Source: Dactylosporangium sp. AC04546 (GTDB taxonomy: Bacteria > Actinomycetota > Actinomycetes > Mycobacteriales > Micromonosporaceae). From it: 64,000 nucleotides of DNA. Of this stretch, positions 26,447 through 39,585 are shown piece after piece. Both the position numbers and the translations under genes were made by a program. The stretch's first letter is position 1. Each line of letters begins with the position of its first letter. The stretch is from the NCBI RefSeq assembly GCF_022095675.1, contig NZ_JAHYSG010000064.1:8334-72333 (forward strand), read 5' to 3'. The notes under the pieces are model-generated. The model ran no database searches. It was not told where the DNA came from and was given only the letters and a program-made list of their open reading frames with translations.

Positions 26447-26755
26447 GTGAGCGTCGAAGGAACCTGGAAGTTGTCGGTCGCCACGCCGATCGGCGTTCAG
26501 GAGGCCCGGCTCGTGCTGCGTCGTGACGGGGATCGGCTGACCGGGTCGATGGAGCACGACAAGGCGAGTCTGGAGATCGTCGACGGGGTGCTCGACGGTG
26601 ACGTCGCCAGCTGGAAGGTCGTGAAGGTGATCACCGTGGTGGTGAAGGTGCGGGTGACGGCGACGTTCACGGTCACGGTTGAGGGCGACCGCATGCACGG
26701 CACGGTGGCTGCCGGGAAGTTCGGGACGTTCGACGTGACCGGACAGCCAGGGTGA
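26447..26755 (+). CDS. Small beta-rich protein of unknown function
   Basis: 102 aa, no signal peptide, mostly alternating beta-strand pattern (GTWKLSVATPIG, RLVLRRDGDRLTGSM, ATFTVTVEGDRMHGTV). It resembles short lipocalin-like barrels found beside hydrolases, but no function can be assigned. The GTG start at 26447 is supported by GGAGG at 26435-26439; a direct repeat (ggaggtcgtct) covers this site. An earlier in-frame start at 26336 has no ribosome-binding site. Confidence 0.6.
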   Translation: MSVEGTWKLSVATPIGVQEARLVLRRDGDRLTGSMEHDKASLEIVDGVLDGDVASWKVVKVITVVVKVRVTATFTVTVEGDRMHGTVAAGKFGTFDVTGQPG

Positions 26756-26766
26756 CCGCTGCCGGC

Positions 26767-27273
26767 TCAGATCCGGCTGGTCGCCGCTCGGGCGACCGCG
26801 ACGGCCGGCGCGGTGCCGGTGACGTCGAAACCGACGATGACCACGTTGATCATCCACTGACCTTTGAGGACGGCGACATAGCGCGGGTCGCCGAACGCCT
26901 TCTCGCCGAGGTCGCCGAGGTCGCTCATGGGTGCGGCGGCTCCGGCCTGTGCCTTCATCCGCTCGTAGAGCGCGGCGTCGGCCGGCCACACCGCGACGCT
27001 GAGGACGTGGGCTGTGTCCTTCTCGCTGTACCCGCAGGTCCGCTGGCCGGGAAGGCCGTTGTGGTCCTCGGGGCCCGCGGCGGTGACGGTGGCCTTGACG
27101 GCCGTCCCAACCTCGGCGGCCGTGACGAGGTCGCAGGGGTTGGGCGTGGCGACGGTTGCCGCCTGGCTGTCGGTGGCGGCATGCGCCTGGTGGCCGGCCG
27201 GCGCCGGTGAGCCTTCGCCGCATCCGGTGAGGGCGGCCACCGCTACCGCGGCCGCGATGAGCGGTCTGCGCAT
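26767..27273 (-). CDS. DUF3558-like lipoprotein
   Basis: 168 aa. The signal peptide ends in a lipobox LTGC (Cys18), giving a membrane-attached lipoprotein. The mature part has NPCDLVTAAEV and a second Cys in RTCGYSE, the arrangement typical of DUF3558 proteins, which are abundant in actinobacteria and of unknown role. It converges with the small beta-rich gene and heads a small group of accessory genes read leftward. Confidence 0.78.
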   Translation of the reverse strand: MRRPLIAAAVAVAALTGCGEGSPAPAGHQAHAATDSQAATVATPNPCDLVTAAEVGTAVKATVTAAGPEDHNGLPGQRTCGYSEKDTAHVLSVAVWPADAALYERMKAQAGAAAPMSDLGDLGEKAFGDPRYVAVLKGQWMINVVIVGFDVTGTAPAVAVARAATSRI

Positions 27274-27318
27274 GTCAGTCCTTCCGAAGCGGTTCGGGAG
27301 AGGTCTGCTGGAGCACGG

Positions 27319-27729
27319 TCACGCGACATGGCCGAGCTGGCGCAGTGCGCCGAGGTCGTCGCGGCAGGCCCAGTGCTCGGCGATGCGGTCGCCGTCGAAC
27401 CGGACGATGTGGATCTGCGTCGTGCGGAAGCTGCGACCGTTCGGCGGGAAGCCGAAGAGCTCGCCGGTCTGGGTGGCGGACATGGTGGTCCGGTACGCGA
27501 GCCGGTCGCCGTCGTGGAGGACGTCTTCGATCTCGTACCGGATGTCGGTCATCACCGAGTGCAGGTAGGACACGACCGCCCGCAGCTGGTCGGGCCCGGC
27601 CGGGACGGGCGCCGGAGGCGCGGCGTGGTCGACGAACTCGGCGGTGACGACCCGGTCGGCGAGAGTGACGTCGCCGGTCTCGAACATGGTCCGGTAGATG
27701 CCGCGGATGAGCTGCTCACGCTGGGACAC
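27319..27729 (-). CDS. SnoaL-like (NTF2 fold) protein
   Basis: 136 aa polyketide-cyclase/ester-cyclase-like protein: FVDHAAPP, GPDQLRAVVSYLHS and RTTQIHIVRFDGDRIAEHW follow the SnoaL pattern. The fold covers cyclases, hydratases and binding proteins, and no polyketide genes are present, so its role is open. The GTG start lies inside the end of the upstream membrane gene (14-nt overlap), so both are translated from one message under control of the TetR gene next door. Confidence 0.85.
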   Translation of the reverse strand: MSQREQLIRGIYRTMFETGDVTLADRVVTAEFVDHAAPPAPVPAGPDQLRAVVSYLHSVMTDIRYEIEDVLHDGDRLAYRTTMSATQTGELFGFPPNGRSFRTTQIHIVRFDGDRIAEHWACRDDLGALRQLGHVA

Positions 27730-28153
27730 GGTCGCCTCCCCGCATGATGCGCAGGAAGAACACCGCGACGACGGCGGCGCCGGCCATGAGGGGCACGTGG
27801 AAGAGGTACTCGATCCAGGCCAGCCCGGCGAAGTCGGCGTGGCCGAGCACCCGGTGCAGGTTGTCGTGCGGCCACCAGCTGACCAGCATGAACGAGATGC
27901 TCACGTGAGCCGCCCAGGTCAGCGCGGCTCCGGCGCCGAGCCGCCGCAGCGGAGCCAGCCCGAAGCACGCGAAGGCCAGGCCGGCGCCGAAGGCCAGCGC
28001 CTCGAGCACGGACAGGACGACGAAGAGCGGCAGCAGGTCTCGCGGCGGGGTGGGCGCACCGGCCGGATCGGGCCAGATCACGCGGCCGAGCGCGAGGGCG
28101 GCGATCGTCCCGGCCAGGGCCACGGCCGCCACCGATATCTTTCTTCCGGACAC
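27716..28153 (-). CDS. Four-helix membrane protein, unknown function
   Basis: 145 aa with four hydrophobic segments (about 8-25, 42-64, 73-95 and 112-135). I do not recognise a family beyond general small DoxX-like or unnamed membrane proteins. Start GTG at 28151-28153 has AGGAGG about 5 nt upstream. It is divergent from the TetR-type regulator at 28203, with a palindrome between them, so it and the SnoaL-like gene are the likely regulatory targets. Confidence 0.75.
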   Translation of the reverse strand: MSGRKISVAAVALAGTIAALALGRVIWPDPAGAPTPPRDLLPLFVVLSVLEALAFGAGLAFACFGLAPLRRLGAGAALTWAAHVSISFMLVSWWPHDNLHRVLGHADFAGLAWIEYLFHVPLMAGAAVVAVFFLRIMRGGDRVPA

Positions 28154-28166
28154 GGTTACCTCCTAC

Positions 28167-28183
28167 ATAGAACGTCGATCTAT
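28167..28183. promoter_or_regulatory. Candidate TetR operator
   Basis: Imperfect 17-bp palindrome ATAGAACG-T-CGATCTAT with one mismatched pair, centred in the 49-bp gap between the membrane-protein operon and the TetR gene. Its size and place suit a TetR dimer that represses both directions. Confidence 0.55.
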
Positions 28184-28202
28184 TGACTGGAATGATGTTA
28201 AG

Positions 28203-28832
28203 ATGAACACCGCGGACGGGCAAGGCGGCGTCAGGACCAATCGACGACAGTTGCAGGCGGCGCAGACCCGCCGCGACATCATCGTGGCCGCGACCAGGCT
28301 GTTCACCCGCCAGGGATACGCACACACGTCGGTCACCGACATCGCCCGGGAGGCCGGCGTCGCGGTGCAGACCATCTACTCCAGCGTCGGGTCCAAGGCA
28401 CGGCTCGTCACCGCGATGCTCGACGAGGTGGACACCATCGCGGGCATCCCGCAGCTCACCGCCGAGGTCATGCGCTCAACGGACGCGGGCCACGTCATCG
28501 ACCTGCAGACGCGGCTGACCCGGCAGCTCAACGAACGCTGCCAGGAAATCCTGGCCGGGCTGCGATCCGCCGCACAGGTCGACCAGACCATCGCCGCGGC
28601 ATACGCCGACGGACATGCCCGCCACATCGCCGGTGCCCGGCGCGGCGCTGAGCGGCTCGCCGAGCTCGGCGCGCTGCGCCCCGGTACGGACGTCGACACC
28701 GCGGCGGTCGCGCTCTCCGTGCTCCTCTGGATCGACACCTGGGCGCAGTTGGTCACCGGCCACGGCTGGACCTTCGACCACGCCGAGGCCTGGCTGTCCG
28801 CGTCGCTGCGGACCCTCCTGCTCGCGGAATGA
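28203..28832 (+). CDS. TetR-family transcriptional regulator
   Basis: 209 aa. The N-terminal HTH is clear: RRDIIVAATRLFTRQGYAHT, SVTDIAREAGVAVQTIYSSVGSK. The C-terminal helical part is presumed to bind a small molecule. The ATG at 28203 was chosen as the first start close to the HTH. Divergent orientation and the palindrome at 28167-28183 suggest it controls the adjacent membrane-SnoaL gene pair and itself. Confidence 0.9.
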   Translation: MNTADGQGGVRTNRRQLQAAQTRRDIIVAATRLFTRQGYAHTSVTDIAREAGVAVQTIYSSVGSKARLVTAMLDEVDTIAGIPQLTAEVMRSTDAGHVIDLQTRLTRQLNERCQEILAGLRSAAQVDQTIAAAYADGHARHIAGARRGAERLAELGALRPGTDVDTAAVALSVLLWIDTWAQLVTGHGWTFDHAEAWLSASLRTLLLAE

Positions 28833-28868
28833 CGTCGATCAGGCGCTACGTCGCCTCGACCGGGACGG

Positions 28869-30419
28869 TCAGGGGATCGGGCGGGGGTCGATCCAGCCGT
28901 TGCTGCCCAGGTAGCGCAGGACGGTGGTGACCGCCTCGCCGTGCGACAGGCCCGTCGTGTCGATCGTCAGCTCGGCGTCCAACGGCACCTCGTACGGGTC
29001 GTCGATGCCCGTCATGCCCTTGATCAAGCCGGCGCGCGCCTTCGCGTACAGGCCCTTGCGGTCGCGGCGCTCGCACTCCTCCAGCGGGGTCGAGACGTGG
29101 ACCAGCACGAAGCCCGCGCCGGCGTTGCGGGCGAAGTTGCGCGCCGCCGTGCGCGAGTCGCGGTACGGAGCGATCGGGCAGCACACGGCCACGCCGCCGT
29201 GGCGGCCGATCTCGGCGGCCACCCAGCCGATGCGGCGGATGTTGGTGTCGCGGTCCTCGGCCGAGAAGCCCAGGCCGGCCGACAGGTGCCGGCGGACGAT
29301 GTCGCCGTCGAGCAGCGTGATCGTGCGCTCGCCGGTCTCCTGCAGCGCGTCAGCGACGCCGGTGGCCATCGTAGACTTGCCCGAGCCGGACAGGCCGGTG
29401 AAGAACACGACCAGGCCGCGCTGGCGGCGGGGCGGGCGGGCGCGCGCCAGCTCGCGGGCCACCGCCGGCGGGGTGTGCCACTCGGGCAGGATCGTCCCGC
29501 GGTCCAGGTGGTCCTCGATCTCGGCCGTGGTGAGCGGCAGGCGGCGGTGGCGGGGCGGGATGTCGTCGAGCGAGCGCCACTGGCCGTCGCGGCCGTCATA
29601 GGCCAGCTCGCGGGGGACCAGCACGCGCAGGCCGCCGCCGGAGAGCATCGACTCGCTGGAGGCCAGCAGGTGGGTCACGCCGTAGGCGGCGGCGACGCGC
29701 GTGCGCAGCATCGCGTCGCGGATGTCGTCGCCGTCGTGGTGCGGCAGCGGCAGCGCCACGATCGTGGAGGAGGGCATGCGGTCGCGGGCGGCGAGCACGC
29801 AGCGCACCAGGGCCTCGGGCGCGAGGCCGTCGGGGCCGGGGCTGTCGACCGGGACCAGGACGAGCAGGTGCGCGGCGAGCGTGCGGGCCGCCCGGGCGAT
29901 CTGGGCGAGCTGGGGGCGGTGCAGCGGGCGGTCGGCGATCACGCCCAGGATGCGGCCGGCCGGCAGCGTCTCGCGGACCTCGGCGGGCGTGTGCCGCATG
30001 CGGCGGAACGCGCCGTGGCCGCCGTCGCCGAGGCGCCGGACCCGGCCGGCGACCCCGGCCGTGGTCTTGCGGGCCGGGTAGACCTCGGTCGTGTCCAGCG
30101 CCGCGATCGGCGCGCCCTCCAGGTCGGCGAGCACCAGCACCCGGCGTAGCGGGTTGCTGACGTCGAGCTGGTCGGCGAGGTTGCGCGGCACCTCCAGGGT
30201 GACCGGCACCGGCCACGCCGTGCCGTCGGCCAGCCGCCCGGTGCGCCGCAGCGCGATCAGGTCGGACGAGCCGAGGAACCCGGTCAGCGGGGCATACGCG
30301 TCGGAAAGCAGCAGCTCCAGGTCGGCCAGCTCCGACGGCTTGGGGGTATAGGTCGGTGCGTCTCGCAGCACCTCGTCCGGCAACGCCCAGCCATCGACAG
30401 CCCAACCGTTCACAGCCAC
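28869..30419 (-). CDS. APS kinase with degenerate N-terminal ATP-sulfurylase domain
   Basis: 516 aa. Residues ~1-330 have the layout of ATP sulfurylase, but the usual QxRNPxHxAH and HPxxG catalytic motifs are replaced (GVIADRPLHRPQL and VPVDSPGPDG). The C-terminal ~180 residues form an intact APS kinase: P-loop GLSGSGKST (Lys348), DGDIVRRHLS, IAPYRDSR and the KGLYAKARAG segment. The product is PAPS. The first domain probably does not make APS and may be structural or regulatory. The start is GTG at 30417-30419. PAPS made here could feed the two sulfotransferases of the polysaccharide locus. Confidence 0.85.
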   Translation of the reverse strand: MAVNGWAVDGWALPDEVLRDAPTYTPKPSELADLELLLSDAYAPLTGFLGSSDLIALRRTGRLADGTAWPVPVTLEVPRNLADQLDVSNPLRRVLVLADLEGAPIAALDTTEVYPARKTTAGVAGRVRRLGDGGHGAFRRMRHTPAEVRETLPAGRILGVIADRPLHRPQLAQIARAARTLAAHLLVLVPVDSPGPDGLAPEALVRCVLAARDRMPSSTIVALPLPHHDGDDIRDAMLRTRVAAAYGVTHLLASSESMLSGGGLRVLVPRELAYDGRDGQWRSLDDIPPRHRRLPLTTAEIEDHLDRGTILPEWHTPPAVARELARARPPRRQRGLVVFFTGLSGSGKSTMATGVADALQETGERTITLLDGDIVRRHLSAGLGFSAEDRDTNIRRIGWVAAEIGRHGGVAVCCPIAPYRDSRTAARNFARNAGAGFVLVHVSTPLEECERRDRKGLYAKARAGLIKGMTGIDDPYEVPLDAELTIDTTGLSHGEAVTTVLRYLGSNGWIDPRPIP

Positions 30420-30441
30420 GCCCGACAGTCTGCCAAAAGCG

Positions 30442-33267
30442 TCAACCGGTGTTCCGCATGCCCGCCGCGATGCCGTTGATCGTCGTCAGCAGCGCCCGCT
30501 CGAGCGCCGGGTCGGGCGACGCCTTGCGCCCGCCGCCCCACGCGCCGCTGTCGGCCGCCTTGCTCGCGCGGTACTGGTCGAGCAGCGTGACCTGCAGGTG
30601 GTGCAGCGGCTGGAGGTAGCTGTCCCGGACGCCGAGCGTGCGGTGCAGGACGGGCTGGCGGTCCAGCAGTGCGGACTCGCCGGTGATCGCCAGGACCTCC
30701 TCGACCGTGCGCTCGTACTCCTCGCGGATGACGTCGAAGATCGGGCGCAGGTGCTCCGGGACCAGCGTCTCGACGTAGCGGGACGCGATTTCGAGGTCGG
30801 TCTTGGCCAGCATCATCTCGACGTTGGACAGGAACGTGCCGAAGAAATGCCACTTCTCGTGCATTTCCCGCAGTACCTCGGAAAGCCCCGCCTCCCGCGC
30901 CGCCTTGAGGCCGCTGCCGACGCCGAACCAGCCCGGCACGATCTGGCGGGACTGGGTCCAGCCGAAGACCCACGGGATCGCCCGCAGGCCGGACAGGCCC
31001 GCGTCGGCGTTGGGCCGCTTCGCCGGGCGCGAGCCGATGTTCAGCGCGCCCAGGAGCTCCGTCGGGGTGGCCGCCCAGAAGTACGCCGGCAGGTCCGGGT
31101 TCTCGACGAGCGCCCGGTAGTTGGCGAACGCGGCGGACGAGACGGTCTCCATGGCCGCGTCCCAGCGGGCCAGCGCATCGGCGGGCTGCCGCGGCTCGGT
31201 GTGCAGCAGGGCCGACTGGAGTACCGCGGCCAGCGTGAGCTCCAGGTTCTCGCGCGCGAGGGCCGGCAGCGTGTACTTGTCGGAGATGACCTCGCCCTGC
31301 TCGGTGACCTTGATCGCGCCGTCGAGCGTGCCCCACGGCTGGGCCAGGATCGCCTCGTGGGTGGGGCCGCCGCCCCGCCCGACCGTGCCGCCGCGGCCGT
31401 GGAAGAGCCGCAGGCGGACGCCGTGGCGGGCGGCGACGTCGCGCAGCTGGCGCTGGGCCTTGTGGATCATCCACTGCGAGGTCGTGATGCCGGCGTCCTT
31501 GTTGGAGTCGGAGTAGCCGAGCATGACCTCCTGCACGTCGCCGCGGGCGCGGACGATCGCGCGGTACACCGGGATCGAGAGCAGCTCGTCGAGCATCTCG
31601 CCGGCCATCTCGAGCTCGCGGGCCTGCTCCAGCAGCGGGGCGAAGCCCACCCGGGCGCGGGCCGACTCCATCGACGCGCCGCCGAACCCGGCGCCGGCGC
31701 TCACCTCGACAAGGCCCCACTCGCGGGCGAGCACGACGGCGGCGAGGACGTCGTCGATGCCCTGGGTCATCGAGATGATGTAGGTCTCGATCACCTCGGG
31801 GCCGAAGCGGTCCTGGACCTCGCGGATCGCCGAGAACACCTCGAACGTCTTGCGGGCCGAGTCGCTGAGCGACGTGTCGCGGGTGGCCAGCGGGCGGCGG
31901 CCGTTGAGCTCGTCGATGAGCAGCTGGCGGCGGGAGTCGCGGTCGAGCGCCGCGTAGTCGAGCTCGCCGACCCGGCGGTAGAGCTGCGCGAGGACCTCGT
32001 GGTGCTGGTCGGCGTGCTCGCGGACGTCGAGCGTGGCCAGCTGGAGGCCGAACGCGGAGAGCGTGCGGATCGCCGAGGCGAGCCGGCCGGTCGCGGCGAG
32101 CTGGCCGCCGTTGCGGGCCAGCGACGCGCGCATGAGCTCGAGGTCGGCGATGAGCTCGGCGGTGCCGAGGTAGTCGCGGCCCGGCTTGTGCGGCGTGCCG
32201 GTGGCCAGGCGGCTGCGGGTGTGCTGGAGCTTGAGCCGGATGCAGCGCAGCTTGAGCCGGTAGGACTCCTCCAGGTTGACCCGGCGGTAGCGGGCCGGCA
32301 GCTCGGGCAGGTTGTCCAGGTCGGCGGCGAGGCTCGCGGACAGGTCGAGCGACACCCCGCGCAGCCGCTTGGACACGGACAGCTCGTCGATCAGCGTGTC
32401 GATCACGCCCTCGGCCATCCGGATGCCGTACTCGTGTTGGATGAGCAGCACGTCGCGGGTCACCGCCGGGGTGACGAACGGGTTGCCGTCGCGGTCGCCG
32501 CCGATCCACGAGCCGAAGGTGAGCGGGCGGGCGGTGGGCGGCAGCTGGACGCCGAGGTCCTTGAGCGTCTCGTAGAGGTCGTCCAGGACCTGCGGCGCGG
32601 CGCCCTCGGCCAGGTCGGCCAGGTAGTACACGGCGTTGCGGGCCTCGTCGGACGGCTCCGGGCGCTCCAGGCGCAGCTCGTCGGTCTGCCACAGCAGGTC
32701 GAGCAGCTCGGCGAGGCGCCGGTCGGTGCGGGCCGTGCGGCTCTTGTCGGGCTCCAGCGAGCCGTCGAGCGCGGTGGCGACGGACTCGGCGTCGAGCTCG
32801 TCGGCGACCGCGCGCAGCTTGGTGAGGATCGAGCGGCGGGCCGCCTCGGTGGGGTGGGCGGTGAAGACGGGGCGCACGCCGAGCTTCGAGGCGATCGAGC
32901 CGATCTCGCGCACCCCCACGCCACGGTCGGCGATCAGCTTCGCGGCCCGCTCCAGCCAGCCGCCCTCGCGGACCCGGATGCGACGCAGCTCACGGGCGCG
33001 GTGGACCTGCTCGGTGATGTTGGCCAGGTGGAAGTACGTCGAGAAGGCCCGGGCCAGCTGCGTGCCCGTGACCACGTCGAGGCCGTGGAGGCGCTCGGCG
33101 GCGGCCTCGGGGTCGGTGCGCACCATGGCGCGCACCTCCTCGACCAGGTCGAGCAGGTGCTGACCGTCCTGGCGGACCAGGCTCTGGCCGAGCAGCGACC
33201 CCAGCCGTCGGATGTCGGCGCGCAGCGCGGCGTCGGTTGCGCTCGACGCGGGAGCTTCTGCGGACAT
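30442..33267 (-). CDS. ppc: Phosphoenolpyruvate carboxylase
   Basis: 941 aa, full length. It converts PEP and bicarbonate to oxaloacetate, replenishing the TCA cycle. Visible signatures: the catalytic His in [21 protein letters not shown] and [18 protein letters not shown], ending in the canonical AAGMRNTG. An AGGGGG site precedes the ATG at 33265-33267. A candidate -10 (TACGAT, 33339-33334 on the reverse strand) lies ~70 bp upstream. It is divergent from mfd. Confidence 0.97.
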   Translation of the reverse strand: MSAEAPASSATDAALRADIRRLGSLLGQSLVRQDGQHLLDLVEEVRAMVRTDPEAAAERLHGLDVVTGTQLARAFSTYFHLANITEQVHRARELRRIRVREGGWLERAAKLIADRGVGVREIGSIASKLGVRPVFTAHPTEAARRSILTKLRAVADELDAESVATALDGSLEPDKSRTARTDRRLAELLDLLWQTDELRLERPEPSDEARNAVYYLADLAEGAAPQVLDDLYETLKDLGVQLPPTARPLTFGSWIGGDRDGNPFVTPAVTRDVLLIQHEYGIRMAEGVIDTLIDELSVSKRLRGVSLDLSASLAADLDNLPELPARYRRVNLEESYRLKLRCIRLKLQHTRSRLATGTPHKPGRDYLGTAELIADLELMRASLARNGGQLAATGRLASAIRTLSAFGLQLATLDVREHADQHHEVLAQLYRRVGELDYAALDRDSRRQLLIDELNGRRPLATRDTSLSDSARKTFEVFSAIREVQDRFGPEVIETYIISMTQGIDDVLAAVVLAREWGLVEVSAGAGFGGASMESARARVGFAPLLEQARELEMAGEMLDELLSIPVYRAIVRARGDVQEVMLGYSDSNKDAGITTSQWMIHKAQRQLRDVAARHGVRLRLFHGRGGTVGRGGGPTHEAILAQPWGTLDGAIKVTEQGEVISDKYTLPALARENLELTLAAVLQSALLHTEPRQPADALARWDAAMETVSSAAFANYRALVENPDLPAYFWAATPTELLGALNIGSRPAKRPNADAGLSGLRAIPWVFGWTQSRQIVPGWFGVGSGLKAAREAGLSEVLREMHEKWHFFGTFLSNVEMMLAKTDLEIASRYVETLVPEHLRPIFDVIREEYERTVEEVLAITGESALLDRQPVLHRTLGVRDSYLQPLHHLQVTLLDQYRASKAADSGAWGGGRKASPDPALERALLTTINGIAAGMRNTG

Positions 33268-33531
33268 GGAAACGTCCCCCTAGCGGTGTGGTCGGCTCGG
33301 CTTGGGGGGACGGCGCTGTCCGATTTCACCGGCATCGTATCGGCTACGGCGCCGCCCCGGGCGCGGTCGGTGAGTGATGTCTCTAACCAGCCTCTCACGC
33401 ACGGTGATGACGTCGGCTTCGGCGAGGCGGCGAAGTGTCATACCGGGCGGATACTCTGGTAGCCGCATCGACCACCCCCGTCCGTTCCGGGCGCGGGGTT
33501 GTTTGCCGTGCAGATTGGGTCGCACACCGCC

Positions 33532-37116
<3,585 letters not shown>

Positions 37117-37135
37117 GCGTGAGATGGTGGGCACC

Positions 37136-37852
37136 ATGCGTGCTCACCGTCTCGCCCCACTTGCCGTGCTGGCACTGCTGGCCGTGTCGACCGGGCTCGC
37201 GGGGTGCCGCTCCAGCCCGGCGGTCGCGGCCTACCTGGGCGACCGCACGATCACGGTCGCTCAGGTCGACGAGGTCGTGCGCGCCGTGAACGCGGTCGGC
37301 GAGGAGCGCTGGGCCGCCCGCCGGGCCGGTGGTCCGGCACCCCAGCCGCCGCTGGTCCACACGACCGCGGCCGAGGTGGTGTCACTCATCGTGCTGCGGC
37401 ACGTGGGCGAGCGACTCGTCCGCGAGCGGGGCCTGTCCCCGGCGCCCCGGTCGCCCGACATGTTCGCGGCGATCTTCGGGCTCCCCCCGTCCGACCCGTA
37501 CGTCCAGCTGTGGCTCGACTACTGGCAGATGGTCCAGCCGGTCGTCGCCGCGCACCCCGAGCGCCCGCCGACGGACGAGGAGGCCGACCGGGTCCTCGAC
37601 GCGCTGGTCAACGCGGGCCAGGTGCCGGCCGGGATCGGATACGACGAGATGATCGCGGACCTCAAGCGGTACCCCGCCTTCGGCGCGGCGGGCAGCGCCC
37701 AGCAGACCCTCGCCGCGGCCGCGTCCGGCGTCACGATCAACCCGCGATACGGTGGGCTGGTGCTGCCGGCGATCCTGAGCCTGCCGAGCGGCCCGGTGCC
37801 GATTGACATCGCCTTCCCCGACGACGGGAAGGTGCCCGTGGAGGAGGCCTGA
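37136..37852 (+). CDS. SurA-N-like lipoprotein (putative foldase)
   Basis: 238 aa. A signal peptide ends in the lipobox LAGC, so the protein is anchored outside the membrane. The sequence AAYLGDRTITVAQVDEVVRAV and the helical region after it match the SurA/PrsA N-terminal chaperone module, without a recognisable PPIase domain. Its position between mfd and mazG parallels the lipoprotein gene of the mycobacterial mfd-mazG-eno region. Two ATGs (37124 and 37136) could start it; the second gives a standard signal peptide. mazG follows after 5 bp. Confidence 0.82.
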   Translation: MRAHRLAPLAVLALLAVSTGLAGCRSSPAVAAYLGDRTITVAQVDEVVRAVNAVGEERWAARRAGGPAPQPPLVHTTAAEVVSLIVLRHVGERLVRERGLSPAPRSPDMFAAIFGLPPSDPYVQLWLDYWQMVQPVVAAHPERPPTDEEADRVLDALVNAGQVPAGIGYDEMIADLKRYPAFGAAGSAQQTLAAAASGVTINPRYGGLVLPAILSLPSGPVPIDIAFPDDGKVPVEEA

Positions 37853-37857
37853 GGTCC

Positions 37858-38799
37858 GTGTCGGGCAGGGTGGTGCTGCTGGTGACGTCGCCCCGGCTGC
37901 CGGCCGGGGTGCTGACCGCGCAGGCGTGGGACCTGGTGCGCGCCCACCCGGTGTACGCGGGTGCATCGTCGGCGCAGCTCGACGCGCTGCGGGCGGCGGG
38001 CGCCACGGTCTCGGTCGTCCCGGCGGCCGTGGACGTGCTGATCACGGCGCTGGCCGAGCACGGCACGATCGTGTGGCTCGCCGCGCCCGACGGCGACGAG
38101 CAGCTCGCCCGTGAGCTGGGCCTGCGGCTGGCCCGCGAGCCCGGCCTGGCCGAGCTGGAGCTGCTCTACGGCTCGTGGGACCCGGCCGGCGCCCGCCTGC
38201 TCGACGCGGTCACGGTCATGGACCGGCTCATGCACCCGTCCGAGGGCGACCCGTGGAAGCGGGCCCAGACCCACCACAGCCTGGCGCCGTTCCTGCTGGA
38301 GGAGGCGTACGAGCTCTACGACGCCATCCGCGACGACGACGCCGAGGCGGTCCGCGAGGAGCTCGGCGACGTCCTGCTCCAGGTCGTGCTGCACGCCCGC
38401 CTGGGCGAGGAGACGGCCGGCTTCACCATCGACGACGTGGCCGGCGACCTGGTCGCCAAGCTGATCCGCCGCAACCCGCACGTCTTCGCCGACACCGAGG
38501 TCGGCGGCATCGACGACATCATCGCCAACTGGGAGCAGATCAAGAAGGCCGAGAAGTCCCGCGACTCCGCGGTCGACGGCGTGGCCCTCTCCCAGCCGGC
38601 CCTGGCCCTGGCGGCCAAGCTCCTGCAGCGGGTCGCCCGGGCGAACCTGGACGTTCCGCTCCCACCGCCGGACACCCTGGGCGGCGCGCTGTTCGCGCTG
38701 GTCGCCCGCGCCCAGGCCGAGGACGGCGACGCCGAGGCCGCCCTCCGCGCGACGGCCCTGTCCTACATGGACGAGGTCCGCCGCGTGGAGCGCTCGTAG
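37858..38799 (+). CDS. mazG: MazG-family nucleoside triphosphate pyrophosphohydrolase
   Basis: 313 aa. The MazG domain spans roughly residues 115-230 with the acidic metal-binding pattern LLEEAYELYDAI ... EELGDVLLQVVLH and a following DDVAGDLVAKLIRRNPHVF. MazG hydrolyses NTPs, including damaged ones, and is conserved next to mfd in actinobacteria. The N-terminal ~110 residues are an actinobacterial extension of unknown function. Start GTG 37858 is 5 bp after the preceding stop. Confidence 0.93.
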   Translation: MSGRVVLLVTSPRLPAGVLTAQAWDLVRAHPVYAGASSAQLDALRAAGATVSVVPAAVDVLITALAEHGTIVWLAAPDGDEQLARELGLRLAREPGLAELELLYGSWDPAGARLLDAVTVMDRLMHPSEGDPWKRAQTHHSLAPFLLEEAYELYDAIRDDDAEAVREELGDVLLQVVLHARLGEETAGFTIDDVAGDLVAKLIRRNPHVFADTEVGGIDDIIANWEQIKKAEKSRDSAVDGVALSQPALALAAKLLQRVARANLDVPLPPPDTLGGALFALVARAQAEDGDAEAALRATALSYMDEVRRVERS

Positions 38800-38802
38800 G
38801 GC

Positions 38803-39585
38803 TCAGAGCCGCATCGTGCGGGCCTGGGACTCGCCGGCCTGGAGCGTGGCCGTCCAGCGCGTGGCGTCGAAGACGTTGCCGCCGATGGCCTCCATCGCCG
38901 CCGCCGACGGTTCGATCAGCGTGAACGACGGGTCGACCGCCTCGCGCTGGAGCATCGGCATGCGCGGGGCCAGGACGTACACCGTGTCGTGGCCCGCCGC
39001 CAGGTCCGCGTTGGTGCGGGAGCGGACGCCGCCGTCCATGTAGCGGCTGCCGTTCACCGGGATCGGCGGGAAGATGCACGGCACCGCGCAGCTGGCGGCC
39101 ACCGCGGCCGCGAGCGGCACCCCCGAGCCGGCCGTCCAGCGGACCGGCTCACCGCTGTGGACGTCGACGGCCGTCACCAGCAGGCGCGCCGGCCACGACG
39201 TGATCGGCAGGCGGCGGGCGAAGGCGGCCAGCCACGGGTCGGGCGGGCCCACCTCGGCCTCCAGCGCGATCGCCCCGATGCGCCGGCGCATCTCCGCCGG
39301 TTTGAGCGAGTCGTCCTGCAGGAGGCCGAAGGCGACGGCCCCGCGGTTCCAGTCGGCGTGCAGCGGCGGGTCGCCGGGGCCGAGCGGCGCCTCGACGGCG
39401 GCCGCGGTGCGCGGGTCGTGGAACGCGCCGATGAGGGCGCCGGTCATCGCGCCGGCCGAGGTGCCGACGATCAGGTCGGCGCCGGCGAGGTCGAGGCCCC
39501 GGTCGTGCAGGCCGATGAGGACTCCGAGTTGCCAGGCGACGCCGGTGATGCCGCCGGCGCCGAGGACGAGCGCGGTGCTTGCCAT
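38803..39585 (-). CDS. Patatin-like phospholipase
   Basis: 260 aa. The oxyanion loop LVLGAGGITGVAWQ, nucleophile elbow GTSAG (Ser43) and the catalytic Asp in YMDGG give a complete Ser-Asp dyad, as in bacterial patatins of the RssA type. No signal peptide, so it acts in the cytoplasm or at the inner membrane face. It is converging with mazG, 3 bp apart. The start codon (39585) lies 115 bp inside the end of the upstream exporter gene, an unusually long overlap. Confidence 0.9.
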   Translation of the reverse strand: MASTALVLGAGGITGVAWQLGVLIGLHDRGLDLAGADLIVGTSAGAMTGALIGAFHDPRTAAAVEAPLGPGDPPLHADWNRGAVAFGLLQDDSLKPAEMRRRIGAIALEAEVGPPDPWLAAFARRLPITSWPARLLVTAVDVHSGEPVRWTAGSGVPLAAAVAASCAVPCIFPPIPVNGSRYMDGGVRSRTNADLAAGHDTVYVLAPRMPMLQREAVDPSFTLIEPSAAAMEAIGGNVFDATRWTATLQAGESQARTMRL

